A stretch of DNA of 64,000 nucleotides from Sesamum alatum (GCA_034509735.1 JACGWO010000012.1:9050367-9114366), one strand, 5' to 3'; positions 36,215 to 47,709 are shown, counted from the stretch's first letter. Notes: a model not told the origin generated them from the letters alone. A program made the numbers and translations.

Positions 36215-36299
36215 TAGTGCACGGGTTTTTTACATGTTGAGTTTGTGACTACACCTGTCCCTCAAAGGTGTTAAATTGAAGACTGAGGGAGGAGGGTGA

Positions 36300-36994
36300 T
36301 TAGTTGATCTTGAACCATATCACAGACGTGTTGGCAGACTTCTTTATTTAGGTTTCACCCGACCGGATATCTCTCAAAGTGTACAAAAACTTAGTCAGTT
36401 TCTTCAGCACCCTTGTGCCGATCATTGGTCTGCAGCTTTGCATGTCGTCAAATACATGAAAGGATCTGCTACTCAAGGACTTTTCTTCCCTGTTTCAACT
36501 TCATTGGAGCTTAGTGCTTATTGTGATGCGGATTGGGCTTCATGTGTGGATTCTAGGAGGTCTCTACGGGGTACTGTGTCTTTTTATGGAATGCTTTAGT
36601 TTCTTGGAAAACCAAGAAACAATCTATAGTTTCTCGTTCTACAGTCGAGGCCCAATATCGCAACATCGTTGCTACTATTTGTGAGCTTCTATGGTTATCA
36701 TACATCCTTCAAGAGTTTCAGGTCACCCCTTCTTTACCTATTTCTATGTATTGTGACAACAAACCGACTCTTCATATCATGGCGAATCATGTATTTCATG
36801 AGCGCACGAAACACTTGGACATTGGTTGCCACATTGTGCGTAATCAATACAAAGCTTGGTTCATATCTCCTACTCATGTTCGCAGCAAAGATCAGTTAGC
36901 CGACTTGTTTACCAAATCACTTCCTAGTGCTTCATTTGCTGCGTTATTGTCCAAGTTAGGCTTGTTTTCCCTCACCCCAAGTCCAACTTGCTAG
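36300..36994 (+). pseudogene. copia RNase H and C-terminus
   Basis: Blocks readable across frames: LLYLGFTRPDIS near 36340, AYCDADWASCVDSRRS near 36515, and the end YCDNKPTLHIMANHVFHERTKHLDI (split here by position, 36746-36824) with KDQLADLFTKSLPS before the stop. The end lies a few bases before the 3' LTR. Confidence 0.88.
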
Positions 36995-36998
36995 GGGA

Positions 36999-37349
36999 TG
37001 ATAAAATTATGGTTGCAACTGATGAAGGACTGCAACAATTTAAGCAGCTGACTGATGCAGGTTGAATGGAGGCAACCACTACTAAAGTCTGGAGGCAGAA
37101 TCTGAAGGCAGACTAAAGACATTGTTTTAGTTTGACAACTTTATAAGTACTAATGCGTTTTATCTGGTTCTTCTTTAATTAGTGGTCAAAGTTAGTTATA
37201 GGGGTGGTTATTTTTGTTAATTTTTTTTTTGTCTATTTTAATAGCAGTACTTTATCTTTCTTTATCATTCAGTAACAAGACAACTTTGATATATATATCC
37301 ATGGCTTCCTTTTATGGTTTTGTCTGTAGAAAAGTCTTGAATTTTATCA
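36999..37349 (+). repeat. 3' LTR of the 32-37 kb copia element
   Basis: TGATAAAATTATGGTTGCAAC... to ...TTTTATCA. It is preceded by the purine tract AGGGGA (36993-36998), the expected plus-strand primer. Confidence 0.93.
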
Positions 37350-37529
37350 AGCTACAGACTGAGAGGGTGTTTGGCTAAGCTTTTCTAAAACATTTTATAA
37401 GATGTTTTAGGAACTTATAAGATGTTGGATCTTATTTTGAAAATAAGCACTTGAAGTGTTTGGATAAAATAAGATGTTAAAGCTTATAAGGTGTTTTCAC
37501 ATCTTATAAGATATTAGGTTGTTTGGCAT

Positions 37530-38544
37530 TAGGGGTGTTCAAAAACCAACCTAACTGAAAACTCGATTTCGACCGAAAACTGAACCAAATTTCCGGTTTG
37601 GTTTTCGGTTCGGTTTTATAGAAATGGTTCGGTTCACCGAACCAAACCGAAAACCGAATTGTATATATATTTTATAAATAATAATATTATTAATACTAAA
37701 GTGATAAAGTCTGAAATCTCTCTCTCACAGAGACTCACACTTTAGTACTTTACTAATTTGTGACTTGGGTCTTTGGCTTTGAGAGAGACGACGAGAGAAG
37801 ACGACTCACCGCACCGGCGACCGACGGCGAGAGACGAGAGAGTGACGAGAGACGCTCACTGGAGACTCGGAGACGACTGAGAGAGACGAGAGAGTGACTG
37901 GCGATGCCGCTCTGTGACTGTGGCTGTGGGCGAAAGACGGAAAGAGGCGTCTCACGACTGTGGGCAAGAGAGGCGGCGACTGCGAGGAGGACCGCGAGAA
38001 TCCGCTGGCGACGGCGAGGACTGTAACTTCTCTTCTTCAAAGGTTCGACAAATTTTTGATTTTTTTTTGGTAAATTTTCGTATTAAAATTTTCGAGAGAG
38101 GCGGCGACTGTGTCACTGCGAGGAGGACCGCTCTGTGACTATTTTCGGTTCATAATTTCATACGATTTTTTTTTACAATGTTGGGTGATGAATGTTGTAA
38201 ATCTGTCACATGAATGTTGGGTGATGAATGTTGTAAATCTGTCACATGAATGTTGGGTGATGAAAGTTACAAAAGTTACAATTTCTGAACTTTGTAATAT
38301 GCCAATAAATGTTGGGTGATGATTCTGGTGAATGTTGGATGATGAATCAGAGGTTGGAAATTTTTTTTAATTATTATTTTCGATTTTTTTCGGTTGAAAA
38401 AAAAAACTGAAAATTTTTGGTTTAAAAACCAAACCGAAGTTTGTTCTTTGGTTCGCTTTTCAGTTTCATAAATTTTGAAACAAAAAATTCAGTTAACCGA
38501 ATTTTTGCTTCGGTTCGGTTTTTTAACCGAATTGCACACCCCTA
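37530..38544. mobile_element. hAT-type non-autonomous element, 1015 bp, 8-bp TSD
   Basis: Ends TAGGGGTGTTCAAAAACC and (reverse complement) TAGGGGTGTGCAATTCGG. An exact 8-bp TSD TTTGGCAT flanks it (37522-37529 and 38545-38552), the hAT signature. Subterminal sequence is rich in inverted CGGTTCGGTTTT/AAAACCGAA motifs, likely transposase sites. The core (about 37770-38030) is GC-richer with GAGAGACGA-type repeats. A 36-bp unit (GAATGTTGGGTGATGAATG...) repeats about 2.7 times at 38176-38270. No hAT transposase is encoded. Confidence 0.88.
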
Positions 38545-39007
38545 TTTGGCATAATAAGGTCTTTTTATTGGTAAAATGATTAAAACGGACAAGATACTAT
38601 TAGAATCAAATAAATTGTTATTTTTGTTGACATATTTTGTATTTGAATATTTTTAAAATATTTTCATAAATAGTAAACAATGGTTTAACTCTAAATAAAA
38701 ATTAATAGATTTTTTTCAAAATAAAAAATTGACAAATTATTATCTTTAAACTTTTGCATCGAAATAATATTAACATTCATGCTAGTCGAATATTAACATG
38801 GATGTATAATTGATATATTTTTTTGTTAATTTCAATGACTAATTTTAACCATATTATAACATATAATATCAGTAGCATATTTTTCATAATTTTAATAATT
38901 AAATATTAATATTAATTAGATAATTAATATCATAATTGTATAAATATGAGAAGAAAAGATGATATTATAGATATCTATATATAGAGAGAGATAGAGAAAA
39001 GAGGAGA

Positions 39008-39012
<5 letters not shown>

Positions 39013-39062
<50 letters not shown>
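39013..39062 (+). repeat. (GA)n microsatellite
   Basis: An almost pure run of GA dinucleotides inside the TIR element; likely length-polymorphic. Confidence 0.95.
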
Positions 39063-39066
<4 letters not shown>

Positions 39067-39370
39067 AGAAAATTTTTTGTTGTTAAAACTATGTTTGTTA
39101 TGTTAATGGTAAAATTGAAATATAGCAAATCAATAAGGTTATTTTTGTCTTATCAATATTAATTGCATAGAGTTTATAAGATCTTCTAGAAAAAAGTTAG
39201 GAAAGTTTAACCTTTTTAAAAAGATCTTATAAGATCCAAAACATTTTATTTTGAAATTCTATAAGCTCTTTAAAAAAAAAATTATCAAACGATTTGTGAC
39301 ATTTTAAAAACTCTCTAACATCTTATAAGATGTTTTGAAAAGCTTTTAAGCTTAGCCAAACACCCTCTAA

Positions 39371-40609
39371 TATGTGTGGCACATTCAAAGGACGCGACAT
39401 TCCGTTAAAATATCTAACAAGAAGATGTCATGGACCACAAATGCTTGTTTTTTTAAAAGTTACAAGACCAAAAGTAAGAATCTCGTAATTAATAGAGCCA
39501 AAAATATAAATTCTCTAAATTACGGGAAGAAAAATATTATTTCCCCTACATTGACACCTCTTTAAAGGACGTACTTATAATTTTTTAAAAAGTAAAAAAT
39601 GTTATAATTAGATCTAATTTTATGGAGTATCAAAATAATTTGTCCTTATGTTAGAACGTCCTGAAAATAAATTCCATTGACATTTGACACTCATTTAAAT
39701 TTGTAATTGTAAGTTTTTATAGACGGTAAATAATATTTGTGTAAATTGATCTAATGTTAGGAAATATCGAATTAATTTTCCAAGAACGAGATTAAAAACA
39801 CGTATTTGACCAGTGACTATCACATTACGTAGGGTCTGAAAATTGGCATCTCCAAAGATGCGTATAGAAGCAAAAAGAAGAGTTGGGAAAGTGGGCCAAA
39901 GAAATTAAGGGGGAAAGGAGAGTATTAAAAGGCGTGAGAGTCCTACTAAAAACGTGGGTACGGCCTTCTTTCCTTTTGATGCCTAAACCCAAAAGCGTTT
40001 TGCAGCGATCAAATGACACATTTGACTATGGTTACATTTCCCTCCTCCCGAAAAAGACTCTTTAGACCATAGAAAAAGAAATAACTAAAAAGGCGACTCT
40101 TAAGTAAATGGTGGTGCACGTGGGGGGAAGCCCATAATAGAGCTCTATGTTAGCTTTGGCACATGTCTAGTCTAGTGGATAAGCCCCCTGTTAATACCAG
40201 CATTAAGACCCGTGCTATGTACAGAATTTTAAGTTTAATAAATATTTTATTAAAATTGTGTTTCAAAAAATAAAAATTCATAAATACAGGAAGCGTAAAT
40301 TAAATTTAATGTTTGCAATTCTTTCCAAATTTTACTTTCATTTTTTTTAGTAGGATCAAAGTTGGTTCCTTAATTTTTAATAAATACTAATATGTGTGGC
40401 ACATTCAAATGTATGTGCCATTAATTTAAAATTTAAATCCCTTCAAAAATATTAAAACTTAAGTAATATAAATATTAATTTTTTAAAATATACAGATGTT
40501 AGTTAAATACACAAGAAAAGTATTGAAAAGATAAAAATTGTGCGAAGAGTTGGGGAATAAAAAGTAATGTGGAAGTTGAAAGAGAGCGATTACAAAATAT
40601 TTAACATTT
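39371..40609. other. intergenic segment flanked by a 23-bp direct repeat
   Basis: No gene recognised. CTAATATGTGTGGCACATTC plus AAA occurs at 39367-39389 and again at 40387-40409. The DNA between is of mixed composition, without a known domain; the 60- to 64-codon frames at 39825-40065 show no family features. Confidence 0.45.
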
Positions 40610-40870
40610 AATCATGGTTAATTATTATATTTAAAAATAAATAGTTGTGGTAGATAGTCATTCATCACGGTCATGCAACGGTTGTTGGCCGTGATTTTTG
40701 CGAGTGTGGTTAAAATATTTTTTATGGCTAAAAGTCACGGCAAAAATATTTATTTCTCATAGCCATGCAAAAATACTTTTATGGTAGAAAATATAGATTT
40801 TATCAACGATTTTTGTTTAACCATGATTAATAATAATTATTTATCATGATTTTAGTCCATAATTAATAAA
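40610..40870. repeat. diverged dispersed repeat related to 13400-13700
   Basis: Contains CATCACGGTCATGCAACGG, TTGTTGGCCGTGATTTTTG and TTTAACCATGATTAATAATA; several short inverted segments. Same word order as 13400-13700. Confidence 0.45.
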
Positions 40871-41211
40871 ATTGTAGTCAAAAGTAAATTTTCTTCTAGA
40901 GAGAGGAGAGAATTAGAAGGTTGAAAAAAGACAAAAAATTTTGTTGAAATAATTTAAAAATTAATAAAATGACAAACTAAAAACATAGTAGTTTTGAATT
41001 TGTAATCTATTTTGATTGCTATTGACAAAGATATTTTTCTACATATATAATATATTTCTACTTACTAAAATTTGTACTATATGAGGATTACTTTCAAACA
41101 TATATGACATTCTATAATATATATATATATATATATATTTTACATATATTGAACCGTATACAAAAATATAAAAAATAAAGAATTAGTTAAATATATTATT
41201 TGTATTATATA

Positions 41212-42108
41212 GGGAGTGTTTCTGCAGACTTCGGAAAAGCGTTTTTCAGCTTTTGGATACACAATAGCACTTTTGAAATATTTGGGATGTCAACTTCTAC
41301 TTCTAAAACTGCTACAAAAAATACTTTTAAGCCAAAAGCTGGAAGCACATTGGGGGGTACTTCTATCTGCTTTGGCTTTTTTGTAAATAAATTTAACTTC
41401 CTCTTAGACTACTTTACCCTCGTTATAATAATTTCAATTCGATTTACCTTTTTAAATATATTTTTGAAATTTCTCATCTAGAGTAGATATTAGAGTTTTC
41501 AAATAAATTGAATAATTTATCACTAAAAAAATTTATAATTTCACATATTTAATATTTTAAATTTTTAATAATTTATTTTCTGTGGTATATGATATTATTC
41601 CTCAATCATAGAAAAATATAAATTAAATTGCTATGATTAATTAAAAAAATATTTTTTTTGTCAATTGTGCAAGTTTATTTATCGTGCATGAATGAATAAT
41701 TATATTACATAAAGGAAATATTATTGCATTAAACATCCAATTTTTCGATCAGTATTGAATATTTTAATAATATAAATGGTAATCGCTTTTTAAAAAGTTA
41801 AATATGAGATATACTAATTGGAATAAAATTTATTATTTTTTGAGAAAATATAATAATTATAATCAAGAGATAAGTGTAAATATGAAGCAAAAACATCATC
41901 TTTTTAATACATGGGGATAAAACGATCTTTAATCAATTAAACTTGTTTTAGAAGGGTTTTTTTTTTTTTTTCAAACACTATCCAATTTAGCTTTTATCTG
42001 TTTTTCACTTTTTTTTACAAACACTACCCACTTTTATTTCTGTTACAACTTCTAACTTTTTCTACGAAAATAACTTCTTTAAAAGTAGAATCTCTCGCAA
42101 ACACTCCC
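41212..42108. mobile_element. non-autonomous TIR element, 897 bp, 3-bp TSD
   Basis: Left end GGGAGTGTTTCTGCAGACTT; right end (reverse complement) GGGAGTGTTTGCGAGAGATT. Both arms carry AAAAGC.../CTTTT... words. ATA flanks both sides (41209-41211 and 42109-42111). The 93-codon frame at 41200-41481 crosses the element end and has no domain. The short TSD and GGG...CCC ends would suit a PIF/Harbinger-like MITE, but ATA is not the usual TWA target. Confidence 0.6.
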
Positions 42109-42329
42109 ATAATTCATCTTCCATGAAAATTCATATTAAAATACATAAATCTAAATTGATCTTCCATATTAATAAAATATAAAGAAAAAATAAAAACTTA
42201 CTTTTAATGAGTTATAAGAAAGATAACTAAAATGATTAAAAGAAAAAGATAGATGATAAAAAGAAAAGTTAATTAAAATAATTTCAAAATTCCAATATCA
42301 TTTCATCCACTACAAAAAAAAAAACGGTG

Positions 42330-43020
42330 ATTGGGACGGTAACAAGAATGGTTTTTTTATTATTTTGGAACGGTAAGTAATTAATTTGAATCTTTTGGAC
42401 TACAATTAGGAACGATTGAGGAACGTGAGGCTATCCATGGCAATAAGAGGCGATCCTAATTATTATGAACGGTAACGCGATTACCGTTCCTACTTTAGAA
42501 CGGTGGTTGGCACTATTTCGTTCTACCGTTCCTAATTACCTTTGTACGTATAATTTTGATTTTTTTGCATTTGGAACACTTTATAAACATTAGGAACGGT
42601 ATCAACGAAAATAAATCCGGCAATTAGGAACAGTGTTTAGAACTCTGTTTGGAACAGTCCTTTTATGTGGTAGATAAAATTTAACATGGTTTCTGGAATA
42701 CATCTAGGAACAGTTGGTTGTAAAGATTAGGACCGGTAACTAGAATATATTTTATCGCGACGTTTAGGAACGGTGTTTGCACTCAATCTTTGGAATAACG
42801 ATTTGGACCGGTTTTTGGTATTGTCTTTAGAACGAAAGCCTAACCATGAAAGGATTATTTTGGAATACAATTAGGCACGGTAGGTTCCGTCTTTAGGAAC
42901 GGTTAACGTGTAGAATTGGAATGGTTTTGTCATCAGCATTGGGAACGATGAGTCTCTTGAAAAAGTCAACTATAGGAACGGACGGTGCGAATACGAACCG
43001 TCTAAAGTACCGTTCCTAAT
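42330..43020. repeat. subterminal GGAACGGT repeats, left end of CACTA copy 2
   Basis: Direct and inverted GGAACGGT/ACCGTTCC motifs, for example around 42370, 42487-42503, 42528, 42592, 42766, 42895 and 43010, plus degenerate forms. Confidence 0.85.
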
Positions 43021-43189
43021 TAATGATTTAATTTTTTTTATACTAATAGTTTTTATCATTGAAATTAATAATAATATTTTGATTATATAATTAATATTTA
43101 AATATGAAAAAATGCATAATTTAGAAATAAAAATTATATTAAATACGAATATTATCCGATTTGATTACAAAAGGAAAAAAATACATAAT

Positions 43190-44771
43190 TTACTCTTCGT
43201 CCCCATCGGCCTCGTCCATCTCGTCAATGTCTGGACGGGTGGGGTCTCTAGGAGGCCGTGACGGGCCGGCGCCGGACCAACTGGTCTGCATGTCCTTGAC
43301 CATGCCCATCAGGTCTGCCATCATCTCCTCGAGGCGGCCCAACCGACCCTCCATGTTTGACGGAGGCACTGGCTCTGGCGGTGGCGAGGTAACGGTCTGG
43401 CTGAGCGCCAGGCCTCAGAACCAAGACCAAATACCCGGCCCTTGTTCTTGCCCCCGGCGCAACTCAGCCACATCTGTTGCTCGGTCTGCTGCGCCACCGA
43501 GGCCTCTGATTTGGAAGCAGGATCCTCAGGGGCCTGAGACTGATGATCCTCCATCATCTTTTTGGAACATCTCCTGCAAAAATAATTACAATAAATTAGA
43601 AAATTTTAAAATATTTAAAAAAAATAATGTAGAATGTATTATTAATTACAACTTACCGCCACCTCCGCTGCCCTCGACCCGCTCCAGCCACCGTCGGCCT
43701 TATTCTTTTAGCATCTGGAGAATAACTCGATCTACTTCACTAGCCGGCCGAGCTGCTCCTCCTGTAAAAAGAAATGGGAAACAGTTATTACAATTTTAAT
43801 TTAATAGTAATAAATAATTGAAATAACATTAGATATCTTACCTTTTTCTGCTTGTGCATACCGACGGAGACAGATCCCCCGCGGTACACAGTAGTGGATG
43901 CGGCTGGGTTAGTGTTCCGGTTCGCCTCGTTCTTCTCGCACTCCTTCTGGAACTCCGGGGAAGCCCAATACAGGAGGAGCTGCCGCCACACCTCGTTCGC
44001 CAGCCATAGAGGCTTCTGCAGCGACTGTCTGGCGAGGACGAACTTCTTCCTCAAGAACTTCCCCACCCAGACATGGAAGATCTTGAACATCGACTCGTCG
44101 TCGGCGTCCCACCAGTACGTCATCTGTATTAAAAAATATATATATAAATATTTTTTAACTTAGATTGTTAAAATATTTAAAAAAAAAATAATTCATGTTA
44201 CCTTCAAGCTCTCGAACCAAAAATGCTGGTGCTCTAGCGGCACCTGGCGCAAATAGCCCCAAGGGTGGGGATAGTGTCCTCGCACGACCGTGTACATGCG
44301 CTCGTAGATCTTCCGATCACAACTAAAATTACAAAATAATTAGTATGTCACAAAAATATTAATTTAAATTACAAAAAAAAATTAAAAACATAAATTGTAC
44401 CTCGCATCGGCGAGTGTGATGTACTGGCGCGCGGATGGTGGTGGGAGTGGTGGGGCCGATGGAGGTGGTGGTGGTGGGGCAGCCCATGGACGGGCCGGAT
44501 CGACCGCCGGTGCGGTAGTGGATGGTCCGGGCTGCTGATTCGGCGCAGGTGGTGCGTGTGCCGGATCTGCCGACGCAGATGGTGCGGGTGCAGGTGCCGG
44601 TGGGGCCGGTGGTGGTGGTGGTCGGAAAACTGCTTCCCCATCCTGGGAAGCAACACCGGCCGGTGGTATAGGAACTTCGCCGCGACCGCGGCCACGACCA
44701 CGGCCACGTCCACCTCCTCGGGGTGGAAAATCCCGACCAGACATTATCAAAAAAATACACATAAGTATCAA
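43190..44771 (-). pseudogene. TNPA-like / Transposase_24 gene (CACTA copy 2)
   Basis: Exon 1 starts MSGRDFPPRGGGRGRGRG (ATG 44771 frame; first Met at 44741) and ends at an AG|GTACAA donor near 44402. Exon 2 (about 44327-44208) reads CDRKIYERMYTVVRGHYPHP then WGYLRQVPLEHQHFWFESLK. Exon 3 (44123 to about 43850) reads MTYWWDADDESMFKIFHVWV, with LWLANEVWRQLLLYWASPEF typical of plant Transposase_24. A later exon has CAGGKNKGRVFGLGSEA (about 43430-43557), and the acidic end DIDEMDEADGDEE stops at TAA 43190-43192. One base is missing after GLGSEA, shifting the frame, so the copy is probably dead. The protein would bind the GGAACGGT repeats if it acts like TNPA; that is inference. Confidence 0.8.
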
Positions 44772-44859
44772 TTTATTTCAATAATGAAGATTTTCTAATT
44801 TATTTAATATATATGCAAACTAAATACCATAATTTTACCCTTAAATTGCACTAATTCCT

Positions 44860-45500
44860 TCAAAATTATCATATTTTTAATTATTGAATTTTTTAAAAAA
44901 TTCAAATTTCCAGATTTTTAAAAAATTAAAAATTTCAAATTTTTAAAAAATTCAAATTTCCAGATTTTGAAAAAATTAAAAATTCCAGATTTTTTAAAAA
45001 ATAAAATTCCAGATTTTAAATATTTTAAATTTCCAGATTTTGAAAAAAATTAAAAATTCCAGATTCTGAAAAAATTAAAAATTCCAGATTTTGAAAAAAA
45101 TAAAAAATCCAGATTTTGAAAAAATTAAAAACTCCAGATTTTGAAATTATTAAAAATTCCAGATTTTGAAAAAAATTAAAAATTCCAGATTTTTAAAAAA
45201 ATTAAAAATTCCAAATTTTTAAAAAAATTTAAATTCCAGATTTTAAATATATTAAATTTCCAGATTTTTAAAAAAATAAAATGCCAGATTTTAAATATTT
45301 TGAATTTCCAGATTTTTAAATATTAAAAATTTCCAGATTTTTAATATATTAAAAATTCCAGATTTTGAAAAAAATCAAATTTCCAGAAATTTAAAAAAAT
45401 TCAAAAATCCCGAATTTGAAAAATAAAATCCAAAATTTCCAGATTTTTAAAAATTTCCAAATTTTCATATTTTAAAATTTTTAAAAATTTCCAAATTTCC
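44860..45500. repeat. AT-rich minisatellite in CACTA copy 2
   Basis: Units of roughly 20-25 bp built on AAAAATTCCAGATTTTGAAA repeat many times with small changes. It lies in the likely leader or intron region upstream of the TNPA-like coding exons. Not coding. Confidence 0.85.
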
Positions 45501-45899
45501 ATATTTTCCGAATTTTCAGATTTACAGAAATATACTCCAATTACAGAAATAATATCCTATATTCCATCATATTTACATATATTCCATCAAATTACAGAAA
45601 TAATAGCATATATTATTTCAACATAATATCAGTAATCCCATAAAATTTTACAGAAAATTTACACAAAATTACAACATAATACCAAAAAATTACAGAAAAT
45701 TCCCTAACTATTCAAAAATTACAGATTACTCCCCTAACTATTAAAAAATTATAGATTACTCCCCTAACTAAACAGAAATTACAGAAAATCCCCTAAGTAT
45801 TGAAAAATTACAGAAATTACATCATGAAATTACAAATATTACATGCATTTTCAGAAAAGAAAAAATAGAAAAAAGAAAAATAAAAGTAGGGTTTTCGGA

Positions 45900-46213
45900 A
45901 ACCCTACTTAATACGACGACGGCGGAGGGATGGCGGCGGCTTGTAGCGGCGACTGACAACGGGGCTGTGGGGGGCGGCCGGAGGGGGAAACACAGAGGCA
46001 CTGGTGGTGGCGGCCGGAGGAGAGGCGCTGGTGGTGGCGGCCATTGATAGGAGAGGCGCTGGTGGTGGTGGCGGCGTCGGTAGGAAAAACGACGGTGGTG
46101 GCGGCCGTTGGTAGGAGAGGCAGAGGCAGAAATTGGGGTTGAGGGGGAAGAGGGAGAGGGAGAAATGGGGGAAGAGGGAGAGGCAGAAATGGGTAAAAAT
46201 CGGCCAAGGGGTG
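45900..46213 (-). other. GC- and pyrimidine-rich leader-like block
   Basis: On the minus strand a CT-rich stretch (46095-46205) is followed by GC-rich repeats of a GGCGGCCGTTGGTAGGAGAGGC-like pattern (here described from the plus strand in part). A 99-codon open frame exists but has no ATG at its start (TTG at 46207), so it is not called as a gene. It lies just downstream of a TATA-like box and could be the transcribed leader of the TNPA-like gene. Confidence 0.4.
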
Positions 46214-46262
46214 AATTTATAGTAGGATTTAGGAACGGTACTATTTTATACCTACCGTTCCT
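46214..46262 (-). promoter_or_regulatory. candidate internal promoter with transposase-site palindrome
   Basis: On the minus strand CTATAAATT (46214-46222) looks like a TATA box facing the TNPA-like gene. Immediately upstream is a perfect 10-bp inverted repeat, AGGAACGGTA (46231-46240) and TACCGTTCCT (46253-46262), with a 12-bp AT-rich spacer. The arms are the same motif as the subterminal repeats. Element protein bound here could repress or activate transcription. Inference from position only. Confidence 0.45.
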
Positions 46263-46281
46263 AAAACCAGCCCTAAAAATA

Positions 46282-46513
46282 AAAACGACGTCGTTTTGTT
46301 TTTAAAATGACGACGTTTTACTACATATTACTTATAATAAACTTACTAGGAACGGTCGTGTAATATGCCCAGTGTTACAGGTATCATTCCTAATAAGGAA
46401 AACGACGTTGTTTTGCTTTTAAAACGACGACGTGTGACTACATATTACCTTTAATAAACTTACTAGGAACGGTCGTGTAATATGCAAGTGTTACAGGTTT
46501 CGTTCCCAAACAG
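46282..46513. repeat. two tandem units of about 116 bp
   Basis: Unit 1 46282-46398 and unit 2 46399-46513 both run from AAAACGACGT(C/T)GTTTTG through CTACATATTAC and AGGAACGGTCGTGTAATATG. A third partial unit begins at 46514. Each unit carries a GGAACGGT motif plus a palindromic ACGACGTCGT core. Confidence 0.85.
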
Positions 46514-47089
46514 GAAAACGGCGTCGTTTCTTTACCTGTACAAAGTTACCGTTCCTATTTCTACACCTTACCGTTCCTATATGTATTACAATGTTTTTGC
46601 TATTTTCTTAGATAATAAATATAAATTACAGAAAAATACGTTTCGAACACTTATTTTATTAAACAAACGTATAGAATTGGATGTTTAAAGATTTAAAAAA
46701 TCTGTAATAATTTCCAAAAAATAGACACACGTTCACAATATGAACTATTTTTGTATATTTATGTTTGTTAGTATTTCACAGATGTAACTAGCATCCTATA
46801 TTATTGTACTACACGGCATAATCAGACCGTTAGATATGATATAACACACAAAAGAATACATTATATGTCGTTTTGAAATATTTCGGTGTGCGGATCTCGA
46901 GTTATCGTATCCGGTCAGTATTCATCGTACAAAATACATATGCATCCTTAGATCCAGGTTACTGATTGGAAATCCGACCGTTGGACATCAATTCATATAC
47001 ATAACCTTGTACGTGTTAAAAAATGGTGTCGATCCGGCTGACGGATGTTGAAATATCGGACAAATTGGTTGGAGTTGTACAAATAGGAA

Positions 47090-47620
47090 CGGTTACCTAA
47101 TAGACAAAGTGTTCCCAATACCGTTCCTATTATAAAAAACGATGTCGTTTTAATGCACTCACATATTTACCGTTCCTATTGAAATCTGGAACGGTTGTTT
47201 GTAGACTTACCGTTCCAGTAGTTGAATTTCCCACCAATTTTTCATTGGGCGCCAAAACAAAATATTAGGCTACATTTAGGAACGGTACTATTTTATACCT
47301 ACCGTTCCCAATTCAAATTTTCCTCATTTTTTTTAATTAGCCGCCATATTTGAAATATTGTAACTCAAATAGGAACAGTCGATATATATTTGTACCGTTC
47401 CTAATTCAAATTTTCCTCATTTTTTTTAATTAGCCGCCAGATTTGAAATATTGTACCTCAAATAGGAACGGTAGATATACATTTGTACCGTTCCTAATTC
47501 AAATTTTCCTCATTTTTTTTAAATTAGCCGCCGTATTTGAAATATTGTACTACAAATAGGAATAGTAGTTATATATTTGAAATATTGTACCTCAAATAGG
47601 AACGGTTCTGATAAATTTGA
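47090..47620. repeat. internal GGAACGGT palindrome cluster and three tandem units of about 93 bp
   Basis: Inverted GGAACGGT/ACCGTTCC pairs occur at about 47092/47120, 47189/47210, 47278/47300, 47370/47393 and 47464/47487. From about 47305 to 47600 a 92-93 bp unit (AATTTTCCTCATTTTTTTTA...) repeats three times, each containing one inverted pair. The pair at 47278-47308 has the same arms and the same 12-bp spacer as the one at 46231-46262. Confidence 0.85.
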
Positions 47621-47709
47621 CCGTTGAGTCGATTCAAAATACATCTATCAAATACAATTTTAATAGTAACTGTGATAAAAAAATTACATAGATTTTTGAA
47701 TTGGAAAAT

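Larger units (their letters stand above)
32315..37349 (+). mobile_element. copia LTR retrotransposon, full-length structure, decayed
   Basis: 5' LTR 32315-32671 and 3' LTR 36999-37349 both begin TGATAAAATTAT and end in TATCA. TSD AGCTG (32310-32314) and AGCTA (37350-37354) differ at one base. Internal order is primer site, gag, protease, integrase, RT, RNase H. Numerous stops and frameshifts break the polyprotein. It lies about 50 bp beyond the outer Mutator-like element. Confidence 0.95.
37363..39367. mobile_element. TIR element with GAGGGTGTTTGGC ends (Harbinger- or hAT-like), host of a nested hAT
   Basis: Left end GAGGGTGTTTGGCTAAGC; right end in reverse complement is the same 18 bases. 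The arms continue with CTTATAAGATGTT repeats in both orientations. Flanking triplets TGA (37360-37362) and TAA (39368-39370) could be a worn 3-bp TSD, which would fit PIF/Harbinger; no 8-bp TSD is visible. No transposase gene. The nested element 37530-38544 and a GA microsatellite account for much of its length. Confidence 0.7.

Noticed and set aside
39013..39062. Frame of alternating Leu/Ser through the GA run
   Set aside because: Pure microsatellite translation.
40155..40215. TCTAGTGGATAAGC followed by GACCCGTGC, looking like tRNA or SINE boxes
   Set aside because: The B-box-like part lacks GGTTC and no cloverleaf pairing is evident.
41200..41481. 93-codon frame MYYIGSVSADFGKAFFS
   Set aside because: It spans the left boundary of a TIR element and has no recognisable family.
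45908..46207. 99-codon Pro/Leu-rich minus-strand frame in CACTA copy 2
   Set aside because: It begins at TTG with no in-frame ATG near its start, consists of CT-rich and GGCGG-type repeats, and has no domain. Better read as leader or spacer.
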